From Ruminococcus flavefaciens ND2009 (lineage in GTDB: Bacteria > Bacillota > Clostridia > Oscillospirales > Ruminococcaceae): a stretch of DNA of 64,000 nucleotides. This document shows, one piece after another, positions 16,541-25,683 of the stretch. Where the stretch lies: positions 1 to 64,000 of the forward strand of contig NZ_JHXI01000011.1 in assembly GCF_000621785.1 (NCBI RefSeq), read 5' to 3'. The first letter of the stretch is position 1, and every line of letters starts with the position of its first letter. The position numbers and the translations under genes are program-made. The notes beneath the pieces are model-generated. The model was not told the origin of the DNA. It did not search any database and worked only from the letters and a program-made list of their open reading frames with translations.

Positions 16541-18189
16541 CAGCTGTAATTCTTTGCGATGCGGTAGTCCACAGAGCCTGTGAATGGGTCATAGAGTATA
16601 TCCTCATTATCCTCCTTGGCAACAAGGTAGGAAGTCTTATAGAACAGAGGCACGAAGCCGTATTGCTGAAGGATCTCCCTCTCAGCGGAAACATAGCCGT
16701 TTACCAGCTCGTTCACCGTAGAGCACTTCATGACAGCCTCAGAGCTGTCAATGCCCCCTGCCGCATTTTTAAGGCAGTCCACCTCAGCGAACTTCTCAAG
16801 AACGGCAAGTCCGCTGTTGAAGTCGCCCTTCACAGGATACAGGGCAATGCTGTAGTCGCCGCTTTCTATCCTCTCGCGGAACTCCTTCGAGGTAAGATCC
16901 TCTATGCCGATATAAATACCCAGGCTGTCCTGCCAGCTCTGTGAGAGTATGTGGAGATAACGTGAATCCACTGTGCCTGAGTCCACTATTATCTTTACGC
17001 TGTCGATGGAGCTGACCTTCAGTTCAGTCTTAGCCTGCTCCACAAGCTCAGCTGCCTGCTGGGGAGCGTAAACATCGAACTGCTTGTCAGAAGCAAGTTC
17101 ACGGTAGCTTCTGCCTGCAATATCCACAGCGGGCGGGATTATGCCGTATGCTGCTTTGAGGTCGCTGTCCAGCTCCTTGTCAAGAGCCTCCCTGTTCACC
17201 GCAAGGGCAACAGCCTTACGGAGAGCGGCGTTTGAATAGAGCCTGTCCTCGGGGTTGAATATCATACCCAGGGTCATTGCCTTCTGACCCTTGATGTTGT
17301 ACTTCTTGGGATTATAGCCTCCTACCTTCATAGTGGAGAAGCACTCCGTCTCGTCGTCCTTGAAAGCCTGCTTCACCTCAGCCTCGCTGTCCAGAACGGA
17401 GAAGCTTACAAAGGTAGGCAGCACCTCGTATCCCTCATGGAGGTTCTTGTCGTTCCTGCGCATATAGAGGATATTGTTGCTGCCGTAGGGGTCATAGAAC
17501 CACTGGCGGACGTAAAATGGACCGTTGGACATTACCGACCTGTCATCAAGACCGTATCTGCCCTTGGTGGAGTTGAAGAACTCCTCGTTGCAGGGGAATG
17601 CGGCAGGCGAGGTCAGAAGTCCCAGGAACTCCGCACAGGGATAGTCCAGAGTGAACTGAATAGTGTAGCTGTCCACAGCCTCAACGCCCAGACTGTCGGC
17701 GCGGTAGCTTCCCTCAGCTATCCTTTTGCTGTTTTTCAGACACATGAAGTACCTTGAGAAGGGCGAGTGCATCTTCGGGTCAAGGAGACGCCTGAAGGCG
17801 AAAACGTAGTCATCGGCGGTAACGGGAAAGCACTCCTCCTCGTCGATGACATCGTCATCATTCTCATCAAAAAACCAGTAGTTGTCCTCTCTCAGATTGA
17901 AGGTATAGACACAGCCGTCTGCGGAAACGTTATAGTCCGAGGCATTGCAGCAGACTATGCTTCCGTCCTGATCCTTCATCATGAGACCGCTGTACATATT
18001 CTTTATTACAGTTGCCGAGGAAGGATCGTTGGCGAACTGCGGGTCAAGGCTCTGAGGATTTCTTGCCAGAGCGGCTCCGTACATATGACCTTCGCCGCCG
18101 CCCTTTTTGTCTCCCCCTCCGCAGCTTCCGAGTGAGCCTGCTACCACAAGGGCACAGGCTGCAAGAGCGAGTATTTTTTTCTTTTTCAC
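16540..18189 (-). CDS. Oligopeptide ABC transporter substrate-binding lipoprotein (OppA-like)
   Basis: 549-aa SBP family 5 protein that binds peptides outside the cell. It starts with GTG at 18189 (AACGGAG upstream) and has a lipoprotein signal: VKKKK, a hydrophobic core, then the lipobox LGSC with Gly-rich residues after the cysteine. Family features include NPQSLDPQFANDPSS near the mature N-terminus, LREDNYWFFDENDD and YVFAFRRLLDP. An in-frame ATG at 18240 would hide the signal peptide. No permease or ATPase genes are adjacent, so it is an orphan binding protein or serves a transporter elsewhere. Its stop codon touches the dispersed repeat. Confidence 0.9.
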   Translation of the reverse strand: MKKKKILALAACALVVAGSLGSCGGGDKKGGGEGHMYGAALARNPQSLDPQFANDPSSATVIKNMYSGLMMKDQDGSIVCCNASDYNVSADGCVYTFNLREDNYWFFDENDDDVIDEEECFPVTADDYVFAFRRLLDPKMHSPFSRYFMCLKNSKRIAEGSYRADSLGVEAVDSYTIQFTLDYPCAEFLGLLTSPAAFPCNEEFFNSTKGRYGLDDRSVMSNGPFYVRQWFYDPYGSNNILYMRRNDKNLHEGYEVLPTFVSFSVLDSEAEVKQAFKDDETECFSTMKVGGYNPKKYNIKGQKAMTLGMIFNPEDRLYSNAALRKAVALAVNREALDKELDSDLKAAYGIIPPAVDIAGRSYRELASDKQFDVYAPQQAAELVEQAKTELKVSSIDSVKIIVDSGTVDSRYLHILSQSWQDSLGIYIGIEDLTSKEFRERIESGDYSIALYPVKGDFNSGLAVLEKFAEVDCLKNAAGGIDSSEAVMKCSTVNELVNGYVSAEREILQQYGFVPLFYKTSYLVAKEDNEDILYDPFTGSVDYRIAKNYS

Positions 18190-18260
18190 ATTTTTCTCCG
18201 TTTCTTCTGCGCCAAAAGGCTTTTGCCGCACCTGCGGCACATCGTGTCATAATCAAAATA

Positions 18261-18282
18261 TGTCCCCCGAAAACGGGGGACA
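18261..18282 (-). terminator. Hairpin downstream of VanY-like gene
   Basis: Perfect TGTCCCCC / GGGGGACA stem just past the stop at 18290. The T-run on the - strand is weak. Confidence 0.6.
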
Positions 18283-18289
18283 TTCAGCT

Positions 18290-19348
18290 TTAATTCATGC
18301 TTACGGTAATGATGAAGCCGTCAACGTTATTTCCCGATACCGTATAGGTCTTGTTGGAGGGAACGGGCACCTCTGTATCACCCGTAGCGTTGGCTGCTGC
18401 GTAGTATATCTGGTAAAGCTTATTGCCGACCGTGACCTCAAGGGGGCTTTCGTTAGTATGCTCCTTGATCTTGTCGATATACTCCTCGAGGCAGAGTTTA
18501 TTCTGCTTCATATAAACTGCATGGGGAACTCCCACATACCTGTATGTATAGTCTCTCTGACGCTCCCCTGTTACGGAGTCCTTACCCTCTGGGAAGCGGA
18601 CAACGAAGCCGTACTCTGCGGCGTGCTCGTCGATCCAGCCGTAAACGCCCGTAGGCATATAATATCCCGAGCTTGAACCGTCTGTGGGGAAGATACCCAG
18701 ATCGAAGCTTCTGCCCGTATGATAGTCGGAATAGCCGCCCTGGAACTGGGAATTGCCGTAGTTATACTTTTCGTCCTGCTCCTCAGCAGTACGATATGCG
18801 CCGATAACATAGATGTCTGAATTTGTCTCTGCATCATAGAAGCCGTCCATGAGCTGATTGAGGTGATCCAGAGCCTCTGTATCCAGCTTTGTTACCAGAT
18901 CGCTTACATGATAATGTGTATCGTCGTGGTTATAGTAGATGACTTCCAATTCGGTGTCGCCTTCGATGAATTTGTACTCATGGGCTGAGTTTACGAGGAT
19001 GAGGTTTCCTCTGTTCACATCGTCGGCCTTGTGTACTTCTGTTGTATACTGTGACTCCGAGGGCTTCTGATCGCCGGGAGTACCTGTTATAAGCGAGCTT
19101 GTCTCTCCGTTGGATGTGAGGTTATCCACGATTGAGGACTGCTGCGTATTGTCAGTGATAGTTGTCTGTGCCTGTTTACCGGAGGTTTTTCCATTGTCCT
19201 TCTTTGAACAGCTCTTACAGCAAGAGCCGAGTACAACCAGGAGGACAACAAGTACCAGTACCACCGCAACGAGTCTGTCGTATCTTACCTTGTAGCGCTT
19301 TGATACACGGTCTCTCTTGCGGTTTCTGCGCTTATCTCCGTTAGCCAT
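18290..19348 (-). CDS. D-alanyl-D-alanine carboxypeptidase, VanY/M15B type
   Basis: 352 aa, membrane-anchored. A very basic N-terminus (residues 1-25) is followed by one Val/Leu membrane helix (26-42), a Cys-Cys/Lys patch and a Ser/Thr linker. The C-terminal M15B peptidase domain shows VIGAYRTAEEQDEKY and the zinc motif SDYHTGRSFDLG, which matches SxHxxGxAxD in spacing, and then EYGFVVRFPEGK. The protein is expected to trim D-Ala from peptidoglycan stem peptides outside the cell. With no VanR/S or ligase genes nearby, a cell-wall maintenance role is more likely than vancomycin resistance. Confidence 0.9.
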   Translation of the reverse strand: MANGDKRRNRKRDRVSKRYKVRYDRLVAVVLVLVVLLVVLGSCCKSCSKKDNGKTSGKQAQTTITDNTQQSSIVDNLTSNGETSSLITGTPGDQKPSESQYTTEVHKADDVNRGNLILVNSAHEYKFIEGDTELEVIYYNHDDTHYHVSDLVTKLDTEALDHLNQLMDGFYDAETNSDIYVIGAYRTAEEQDEKYNYGNSQFQGGYSDYHTGRSFDLGIFPTDGSSSGYYMPTGVYGWIDEHAAEYGFVVRFPEGKDSVTGERQRDYTYRYVGVPHAVYMKQNKLCLEEYIDKIKEHTNESPLEVTVGNKLYQIYYAAANATGDTEVPVPSNKTYTVSGNNVDGFIITVSMN

Positions 19349-19514
19349 AAAATGAAATCGCTCCTTAAAGAATATTCGGTTAAATCGTAACAGTCAGCTG
19401 CTGAGAAAGAGGGTAACAGCGTACTGTCTGCGTATGCACACCGCGCTAAGCCGCGGGATCTCTCCAAAAATTGCTCCCCAAGCGTCAATATATCATAAAT
19501 TGCTCATACTCAGT

Positions 19515-19543
19515 ATTATATCACAAATTTTTGTAATTGTAAA
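19515..19543 (-). promoter_or_regulatory. Promoter of VanY-like gene
   Basis: On the - strand TTTACA (19543-19538), 17 bp, TATAAT (19520-19515). Confidence 0.7.
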
Positions 19544-19624
19544 GAGTTTTTTTGATTTTTTGCACTAATAATTTCATATAATTTGCGCATAGTGTACTAA
19601 GGAAATCAAAATGTCCACAAATGT

Positions 19625-20419
19625 CTACTGTTCTTCCCCTGATAAAGCCCTTCTCCGGAACTCGGAGGGAGTGCAGTTTTTGTGCTTTTTGAACTGCCTC
19701 ATGAAGTAGGACTCGCTGTCGTAGCCGCAGTCCACAGCTATCTCATATACGGACTTATCCGTATTTTTCAGCAGCTCAGCTGCTCTGAGCAGTCTGCTCT
19801 CGATGACGTCCTGGCGGCAGGTAACGCCGAAGGCTGCGAACCACAGCCTGTGGAAGTATGTCCTGCTTATGCGCATCTCGTCGCACATCTCGTCGATGGA
19901 CCAGCTGCTGACGGGATCGTCGTATATAGCCTGTCTCAGCTTTCTCAGCTCATCATAGCGCGGTATGGTCTCCCCGAGAGAGGCGGGGGCGTTATCGTTT
20001 ATCTCGCTGAGGGCGATGAAGATGATACGCATTGAGAGCTCCATGAACTCGCTGAAATGCCTGCCCCTGTGCATGGACTGTGACTGCATGGAGCGGAGGG
20101 CACCTGCGATGACGAAGTCGTCCCCCAGCTCGATAGGCGTATCCTGAGGCAGGTTCATTGAGGCGATGTACTGTCTGTCGGCGGCAGAGGTCCTGAAGCT
20201 GACAAGGTCATAGCGGATGGACTTGCCTTTGAGCGGGCGGAAGCTCTGCTTGTAGCCGCTGGTGAGAAGGGCAGCCGAAACGCCCTCGGTGCGGCGCTGC
20301 TCACTGTCCTCCTCATACATGATAGGAGTCCTGAGCAGCAGGAAAACGGGGTCTGCGCCCAGCTCGCCGCCGAAAGCGGTATCGCGTCGGCAATTCAGCT
20401 GTATACGGTTGATCTTCAC
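19625..20419 (-). CDS. AraC family transcriptional regulator
   Basis: 264 aa from a GTG at 20419 preceded by GGGGGAGAG. In-frame sequence upstream to 20563 lacks a ribosome site. The C-terminal 100 residues carry the two helix-turn-helix units of AraC proteins: WSIDEMCDEMRISRTYFHRL and then VYEIAVDCGYDSESYFMRQF ending KHKNCTPSEFRRRAL. The N-terminal 150 residues would be the effector-binding part and resemble no family I can name. Target unknown; neighbouring genes are the SCIFF locus and the VanY-like peptidase. Confidence 0.9.
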   Translation of the reverse strand: MKINRIQLNCRRDTAFGGELGADPVFLLLRTPIMYEEDSEQRRTEGVSAALLTSGYKQSFRPLKGKSIRYDLVSFRTSAADRQYIASMNLPQDTPIELGDDFVIAGALRSMQSQSMHRGRHFSEFMELSMRIIFIALSEINDNAPASLGETIPRYDELRKLRQAIYDDPVSSWSIDEMCDEMRISRTYFHRLWFAAFGVTCRQDVIESRLLRAAELLKNTDKSVYEIAVDCGYDSESYFMRQFKKHKNCTPSEFRRRALSGEEQ

Positions 20420-20537
20420 AAGCTCTCCCCCTTCCCTGTTACAGTAACTATATATATTATTATAGCATAAACTGAACAAAAATGCAAGGAGCGCGGAGAT
20501 AACTCTGCGTTTTTTCTTATTTATATCGCGAAACAGC

Positions 20538-20554
20538 CTGCGGGGGCTCCCCGC
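20538..20554. repeat. Short GC hairpin GCGGGG-gct-CCCCGC
   Basis: The same CCTGCGGGGGCTCCCCGCT unit recurs at about 43940 and 44109, next to tRNA-Thr. It is a dispersed mini-palindrome of unknown role. Confidence 0.6.
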
Positions 20555-20642
20555 TTGTAACATAAACTATACAAAAATGCAAGCCTTGCAGGGAACGCTG
20601 CCCTCGCCATAATCACGCATTACGCATTATTAATTACGCATT

Positions 20643-20667
20643 AAAAAAGGGGCATTGCCCCTTTTTT
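20643..20667 (-). terminator. Terminator after SCIFF maturase gene
   Basis: AAAAAAGGGGC-att-GCCCCTTTTTT is symmetric, so it works in both directions. It lies 6 bp past the scfB stop. Confidence 0.88.
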
Positions 20668-20672
20668 CAGAA

Positions 20673-22040
20673 TTATTCGGCAGTTTCAGCCATTTTAACA
20701 GCCTTCATCATGATAGCGCACTCAAGGCGCTTCTTTTCCAGCTGACATGAGATCTTGTGAGCAGTTCTTATATCGCCCATATACTGGTAGTTATTGGCGT
20801 TACAGCCGCCGCTGCAATAGAACTTCGCCCAGCAATCGCGGCAGTCGGGCTTTGAGTAAACGTGAGCCCTTGCAAAGTCTGCCTTCATCTCCTGATCGAA
20901 GGTGCCCTCGTCGATGTTGCCCATCTTGTACTCGTCAATGCCTACGAACTGGTGACATGGGAAGATGTCTCCGTCGGGAGTAATGGCTACATAGTCATTT
21001 CCGCAGCCGCAGCCTCTCAGACGCTTGATGGCGCAGGGACCCTGATCCAGATCCAGCATGAAGTGGAAGAAGTTGAACTTCTTGCCCTTTTTCTCGTTTT
21101 CGAGAAGCTGAAGCGCCAGTTTCTCGTACTCTGCAAATACCGCAGGAAGGTCCTTTTCGGTAAGCGCGTAGACATCGTCATCGCCTACAACGGGCTCAAC
21201 GGAGATCTGGTCGAAGCCTGCCTCGTTGAGGGCGAAAACGTCCTTGGAGAAGTCCAGGTTCTTGTTGGTGAAGGTACCTCTTACATAGTACTCCTTATCA
21301 CCTCTGCCCTCCACCAGCTTCTTGTACTTGGGAAGGATAATATCATAGCAGCCCTGACCGTTGGGGAGCACGCGGAAGTAATCGTTTACCTCCTTGCGTC
21401 CGTCGATAGAGAGGACAACGTTTGACATCTCGCGGTTGATGAAGTCTATCTTCTCGTCGTCCAGAAGCAGACCGTTAGTGGTGATAGTGAAGCGGAATTT
21501 CTTGTTGTATTCCTTTTCACGGCTCCTTGCGTACTCAACTACCTTCTTTACCACGCCGAAGTTCATAAGGGGCTCGCCGCCGAAGAAATCAAGCTCCAGA
21601 TTGGGACGGTCGCCCGAATTTTCCAGCAGGAAGTCGATAGCGTGCTTGCCTGTCTCGAAGGACATGAGCTTTCTGCCCTTGCCGAAGTCGCCTGTGGACG
21701 CAAAGCAGTACTTACATCTGAGCTGGCAGTCATGGGCGATATTGAGGCACATAGCCTTTACGGGAGAAGCTACGGAATACTTTGCATACTTCTCGTAATC
21801 GTCCTCTGAGAAGAGTATCTTATCGTTATACAGCTCCACTATCTCGGCATAGCAGTCGCGTATGTCCTCCTCGGGATAAGCCTTTGAGAGCTTGTCCACC
21901 ACATTCTGAGGACATTCAGCCTCGAAGGGGGGCTCGACATTGTCCAGAAGGTCGTATGTGAGCTCGTCAACGATATGAACGCCGCCGCTGTTCACATCGA
22001 GAACTATGTTCAGTCCGTTAAGCTTGTACTTATGTATCAT
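20673..22040 (-). CDS. scfB: SCIFF peptide maturase, radical SAM/SPASM
   Basis: 455-aa radical SAM enzyme that forms thioether crosslinks on the SCIFF (ranthipeptide) precursor. An N-terminal peptide-recognition-like region (1-90) precedes the radical SAM cluster motif CQLRCKYC (C105, C109, C112). FFGGEPLMNF is the GGEP motif. The C-terminal SPASM part has the expected cysteines: CAIKRLRGCGCGNDY, PCHQFVG, CRDCWAKFYCSGGCNANN. It sits 75 bp downstream of the 45-residue precursor gene, which makes the assignment secure. The hairpin between them probably sets a precursor-rich ratio. Confidence 0.95.
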   Translation of the reverse strand: MIHKYKLNGLNIVLDVNSGGVHIVDELTYDLLDNVEPPFEAECPQNVVDKLSKAYPEEDIRDCYAEIVELYNDKILFSEDDYEKYAKYSVASPVKAMCLNIAHDCQLRCKYCFASTGDFGKGRKLMSFETGKHAIDFLLENSGDRPNLELDFFGGEPLMNFGVVKKVVEYARSREKEYNKKFRFTITTNGLLLDDEKIDFINREMSNVVLSIDGRKEVNDYFRVLPNGQGCYDIILPKYKKLVEGRGDKEYYVRGTFTNKNLDFSKDVFALNEAGFDQISVEPVVGDDDVYALTEKDLPAVFAEYEKLALQLLENEKKGKKFNFFHFMLDLDQGPCAIKRLRGCGCGNDYVAITPDGDIFPCHQFVGIDEYKMGNIDEGTFDQEMKADFARAHVYSKPDCRDCWAKFYCSGGCNANNYQYMGDIRTAHKISCQLEKKRLECAIMMKAVKMAETAE

Positions 22041-22067
22041 TATTCATACCCTCAATTCAAAAAATAT

Positions 22068-22091
22068 GAGGCAGCATTTTCATACTGCCTC
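22068..22091 (-). promoter_or_regulatory. Hairpin between scfA and scfB
   Basis: GAGGCAG / CTGCCTC stem followed on the - strand by ATATTTTTTG. It looks like a leaky terminator or an RNA processing site that would let the precursor be made in excess of the maturase. Confidence 0.6.
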
Positions 22092-22115
22092 CACCGTTTT
22101 TTCAGTGTTAAGAGC

Positions 22116-22253
22116 TTATCTCTCGCACTTCTGGTTAGCAACTGTGCAAGAGGTCTTGCAAGCAGACTGACATGAAGCCTGGCACTTGCCGCAGCCGCCC
22201 TTCTGAGCAGATTCCTTGAGATTAGCCTTATTGATAGTCTTGATGTGTTTCAT
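22116..22253 (-). CDS. scfA: SCIFF precursor peptide
   Basis: Exactly 45 codons with six cysteines, at positions 21, 24, 28, 32, 36 and 43, matching the name 'six Cys in forty-five'. The N-terminus MKHIKTINKANL and the core GGCGKCQASCQSACKTSC are those of the family found across Clostridia. GGAGGG precedes the ATG. The product is modified by the radical SAM enzyme encoded downstream. Its role in the cell is not settled; signalling or quorum functions have been proposed for some ranthipeptides. Confidence 0.96.
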   Translation of the reverse strand: MKHIKTINKANLKESAQKGGCGKCQASCQSACKTSCTVANQKCER

Positions 22254-22306
22254 TTTTTTACCCTCCATAGGAATGTACGGCACTCTGCCGCATAGTACTT
22301 TCTGAT

Positions 22307-22335
22307 ATTATATCATATTTTCAGCTTCAATGCAA
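22307..22335 (-). promoter_or_regulatory. Promoter of SCIFF locus
   Basis: On the - strand TTGCAT (22335-22330), 17 bp, TATAAT (22312-22307). The leader between it and scfA contains a CGGCA-gag-TGCCG hairpin. Confidence 0.65.
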
Positions 22336-22365
22336 TAGGTATTTCAAATAATTCAGATTTTTACC

Positions 22366-23310
22366 TTATTCTGCATGAAGGCTGTCAAAGACGAAGTTGT
22401 ATATATCGACGTAAGTCCCGTCCGTATAGTGGAGACCGTCAACAGTTGAGAAGCCGTTCCACATAAGGAATGTATAGGAATCAAGGAAGGTTATCCTGCT
22501 GTCGAGACCTGCGCTCATATTGCTGTTGAACTGCTCTATCCTGCTGTTGAGGTACTGATAGCTGCCGTCGCAGGGATTTACAGCCATTACGATGACCTTG
22601 TTGTTGTCAAGGAACTCATCGGGCATACTGTTATAGAGATTGAGGTAAGCGGTGCTGTCCAGGTCGTTTACGCCCAGGTTCATGATGACCGTCTTATCGC
22701 GTATCTGGTAGATAGACTCGGCATTGTTCCTGAAGAAGCTTATGGTAGCTCCCACCTTGCCGATATAGTCGATGTCGATACCTCTTGCCATACCAACGGT
22801 ACGTGAGTCGCCCACCCAGAACCACTCAGCATACTCGCTGTCGATACGGGGGATAGTGTACTCGAAATTGCCGAATTCAAGGGGAGGAACTTCCTCCGCA
22901 GCAGCGGCAGTCTCTCCGCCCTGCTCCTTGACCTTCTGTTCTATTTTCTCCTCGGTCTCACGCTGTTTGAAGCCGTTCTTCTCAAGGAAGTCGGTCATGA
23001 TAGCACCCTCGTCGCTGGTAGCAGCCCAGGCATAATACGAGAGTATGAGTGAAGCGTCCACTGCGTCAACATGGGTGTCGCCGTTAAGGTCGGCAGCCGA
23101 AAGCTGATATGAATACAGGGGCGATTCCTTTCCTGCTGATGTACACGCGTATGCAGCAAGCACAGATGAAGCGTCGATAGCATCGACAACTCCGTTGCCG
23201 TCTATGTCGCCTATCATGAACAGTGAAGCTTCACCGTATGCGGTGATGCCTGCTGAAGAAAGGGCGACAGCCGCAGAAGCGGCAAAGCTCATAAGCGTTT
23301 TCATTTTCAT
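22366..23310 (-). CDS. Dockerin-SGNH hydrolase-like secreted protein
   Basis: 314 aa. The signal peptide (1-25) is followed at once by a type I dockerin with two calcium loops, DIDGNGVVDAIDASSVLAAY and DLNGDTHVDAVDASLILSYY. A charged linker (about 110-145) leads to an SGNH/GDSL-type domain with VGDSRTVGM (block I), NLGVNDL (block III) and DGLHYTDGTY (block V Asp-x-x-His). The family includes acyl and carbohydrate esterases. The N-terminal dockerin position is less usual than a C-terminal one. The dockerin predicts docking to a scaffoldin encoded elsewhere. Confidence 0.88.
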   Translation of the reverse strand: MKMKTLMSFAASAAVALSSAGITAYGEASLFMIGDIDGNGVVDAIDASSVLAAYACTSAGKESPLYSYQLSAADLNGDTHVDAVDASLILSYYAWAATSDEGAIMTDFLEKNGFKQRETEEKIEQKVKEQGGETAAAAEEVPPLEFGNFEYTIPRIDSEYAEWFWVGDSRTVGMARGIDIDYIGKVGATISFFRNNAESIYQIRDKTVIMNLGVNDLDSTAYLNLYNSMPDEFLDNNKVIVMAVNPCDGSYQYLNSRIEQFNSNMSAGLDSRITFLDSYTFLMWNGFSTVDGLHYTDGTYVDIYNFVFDSLHAE

Positions 23311-23323
23311 AAATTACTCCTTT

Positions 23324-25249
23324 TCACTGGTCAAGCTCAATAAGAAGCTCGAAATCCTCATCGATCCTCTGTTTAAGCTCTTCGATCCCGGCGCATTTTT
23401 GGTTCATCAGCTCATAGTCGCTGTAGACCTCCTCCCTGCCGATCTCCTCGGTAAGGGAGTCTATCTGCGCCTGAAGGTCGTCGATTTCCTTTTCAAGGCG
23501 TCTCATTTCGTTTTTTCTCGCAGCGTCGGCACTTCTCTGCTGCTTGCTGCGATAATTCTTAGCAGTTTTTTCCTTGGCTGCTTCCGCAGCCTTCTGCTGC
23601 TTTTCGGCTTCTATTGTCCGTCTCTCGGCAGCCTGCTCCTCACGGAGGACGTCGAGGTATTTTTCAAAACCGTAATTATGAAGTCTGTAAGTTCCGTCAG
23701 TGAGCTCTATAAGCCTGTCGGCAATTTTACTGAGCAGATAGCGGTCATGGCTCACGAAGATGACCGTACCCGTATATTCAGCCAGAGCCTCCTCGATAGC
23801 CTCTTTAGAGCTGAGGTCGAGGTGGTTGGTGGGCTCGTCAAGAATGAGGACGTTGCCGTGCTCCTGCATCATGATAGCGAAGCAGAGCTTGGCACGCTCG
23901 CCGCCGCTGATAACTCCCGTCTCCTTGAAGACGTTCTCGCCGATAAGGCGCACCTGCGCCAGAAGGCTTCGCACCTCAAGGTCGGACATTGAGGGATAGC
24001 GGCTGTGGAGCTCCTCCATAACGGTAAGCTCCTTGTTGAGGTTGGTGCTCTCCTGCTCGAAGTAGGAGATCTTGATATTGCTGTTCCAGCGGACCAGTCC
24101 CTTATGGGGGAGCTGCTCCTGGATTATGCGCAGCAGGGTGGATTTGCCGATGCCGTTGTCACCGATGACACCCACCTTTTCCCCTCTGCGGACCTCGAAG
24201 TCGATATTGTCCACAAGGGTCTTTCTTGAGCCGCCCTCTCCCACGGAGATGTCCACGCCCTTGACTTTAAGGACGTCGATGGGGGGCTCAACTGCGTATG
24301 TGAAGCGTATCTTCGCATTTTTTGTATCATGGACGGGGCGCTCAATGCGCTCCATTTTCTCAAGCTGCTTTCTGCGGCTCTGAGCCATTTTTGTAGTTGA
24401 GGCGCGGACCAGGTTTTTCGCAACATAGTCCTCAAGCTGGGCTATCTGCTTCTGCTGGAGCTCATACTCCTTCTCGCGCCGCGCGTCGCTCTCCTCTCTC
24501 TGGCGGACGAAGGCGGTGTAGTTGCCCTTGTACCGCGTCAGCACTCCCCTCTCTATCTCGCAGATAGAGGTGCAGAGCCTGTCGAGGAAGTATCTGTCAT
24601 GGGAGACTATGAGGACGGCGCCCCTGTAGGAGCGGAGGTAGTCCTCAAGCCACATGATGGTCTTGAAGTCCAGGTGGTTGGTAGGCTCGTCCAGTATGAG
24701 GAGGTTAGGCTCCTCAAGGAGCAGCCTTGCAATGGAGAGACGGGTCTTTTCGCCGCCGCTGAAGCCGGATACGGTACGCTCCAGCTCCTCACCGGAGAAG
24801 CCCATGCCGTTGAGGACCATTCTGATCTTCACGTCGGTATTGTAGCCGTCGTTGGCTTCTATCCAGGAGGAGAGCTGCTGATACTCGTCGGCGGAGGAAT
24901 TATTTCCGCTCTCTATCTCCAGCTCTATCTCTCTCAGGCGGTCTATCGCCCTGTGAACGGGCTCAAAGACGCTTCTCATCTCCTCGATGACGGTATTCTC
25001 GGTATTAAGTCCGCCCATCTGCTCAAGGTAACCCACGGTGGTCTTTGCCGCCATGGAGATGACTCCGTCCTTCTCGGTGAAGCGGTCGGGCTCCACAGAG
25101 CCTGTGAGTATCTTCAGCAGTGTGGACTTTCCGCAGCCGTTTTTGCCCACGAGACCTATCTTGTCTGTCTCGTCTATGGACAGTGACACATTGCAGAGCA
25201 CCTGGTTACCGTTATAGAATTTATTTACATTAGTTAGGCTTGCAAGCAT
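23324..25249 (-). CDS. ABC-F family ATPase
   Basis: 641-aa soluble protein with two ATP-binding domains in tandem and no membrane segments. Walker A sites are GKNGCGKST and GDNGIGKST; signatures are FSGGEKTRL and ISGGERAKL. The linker between them (EYELQQKQIAQLEDYVAKN) is the P-site tRNA-interaction motif region, and the C-terminal 80 residues form a Lys/Glu coiled coil. ABC-F proteins act on the ribosome, either in translation or in antibiotic protection. The ATG at 25249 follows AAGGAAAG. No attenuator leader of the antibiotic-inducible type was seen, so a housekeeping role is favoured. Confidence 0.92.
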   Translation of the reverse strand: MLASLTNVNKFYNGNQVLCNVSLSIDETDKIGLVGKNGCGKSTLLKILTGSVEPDRFTEKDGVISMAAKTTVGYLEQMGGLNTENTVIEEMRSVFEPVHRAIDRLREIELEIESGNNSSADEYQQLSSWIEANDGYNTDVKIRMVLNGMGFSGEELERTVSGFSGGEKTRLSIARLLLEEPNLLILDEPTNHLDFKTIMWLEDYLRSYRGAVLIVSHDRYFLDRLCTSICEIERGVLTRYKGNYTAFVRQREESDARREKEYELQQKQIAQLEDYVAKNLVRASTTKMAQSRRKQLEKMERIERPVHDTKNAKIRFTYAVEPPIDVLKVKGVDISVGEGGSRKTLVDNIDFEVRRGEKVGVIGDNGIGKSTLLRIIQEQLPHKGLVRWNSNIKISYFEQESTNLNKELTVMEELHSRYPSMSDLEVRSLLAQVRLIGENVFKETGVISGGERAKLCFAIMMQEHGNVLILDEPTNHLDLSSKEAIEEALAEYTGTVIFVSHDRYLLSKIADRLIELTDGTYRLHNYGFEKYLDVLREEQAAERRTIEAEKQQKAAEAAKEKTAKNYRSKQQRSADAARKNEMRRLEKEIDDLQAQIDSLTEEIGREEVYSDYELMNQKCAGIEELKQRIDEDFELLIELDQ

Positions 25250-25449
25250 ATTTACTTTCCTTTGTCTGCCAGTATGCACAAAAAACGGTGTGATTATTTG
25301 TGCAGGCTGCAGTTATATAACTTTATCATACCATTTTCTGAGAAAAATGTCAACTGTCACGGTAAATATAAATGGCAGGGGGAATTTTTCCGATTTTATA
25401 CATAATATATCAAGAAACGGCTGTTTTTAGCAGTTTTCGCAATAAAAAT

Positions 25450-25474
25450 GAAAAAAACCTCCCGCTGGGGAGGT
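25450..25474 (-). terminator. Terminator of the candidate small RNA
   Basis: ACCTCCC-gctg-GGGAGGT followed on the - strand by TTTTTTT. Confidence 0.8.
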
Positions 25475-25683
25475 CTTTTCCGAGGGATAATGAATAAAAA
25501 ATAAGAGAGAGAACAAAAATATGTCGTCCTGCACTATATGCGGCTCCGTGAGCCGGGACCGAAATAACGCCGTGAGTGCCTATTCTCACGATGTACGAGG
25601 GCGGTCATTCCCCTGAAAGGCATATCGGATGGGGGGGAGGACAGCTGCCTATGCTGTCCTAAAGGATCCGTGTTCGCCTTACG
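25450..25683 (-). ncRNA. Candidate stand-alone small RNA with twin AUAGGCA loops
   Basis: About 234 nt on the - strand between its own TATAAT (25695-25690) and a strong terminator (ACCTCCC / GGGAGGT then seven T). No reading frame with a ribosome site. Predicted by eye: AAGGC/GCCUU and CGGAU/AUCCG enclose the hairpin AGGACAGC-AUAGGCA-GCUGUCCU, and GACCG/CGGUC encloses CGUGAG-AAUAGGCA-CUCACG. Both apical loops therefore show AUAGGCA. A third hairpin CGGCU/AGCCG follows. The size is near that of 6S RNA, but the expected long closing stem was not found. Class unknown. Confidence 0.6.

Noticed and set aside
18290-19348. Vancomycin resistance gene
   Set aside because: Only a VanY-type carboxypeptidase domain is present; no VanH/A/X or VanR/S genes are nearby, so a normal cell-wall role is more likely.
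25450-25683. 6S RNA
   Set aside because: Size and isolation fit, but I could not find the long closing helix made by the two ends nor the usual central bubble. A covariance-model search would decide.
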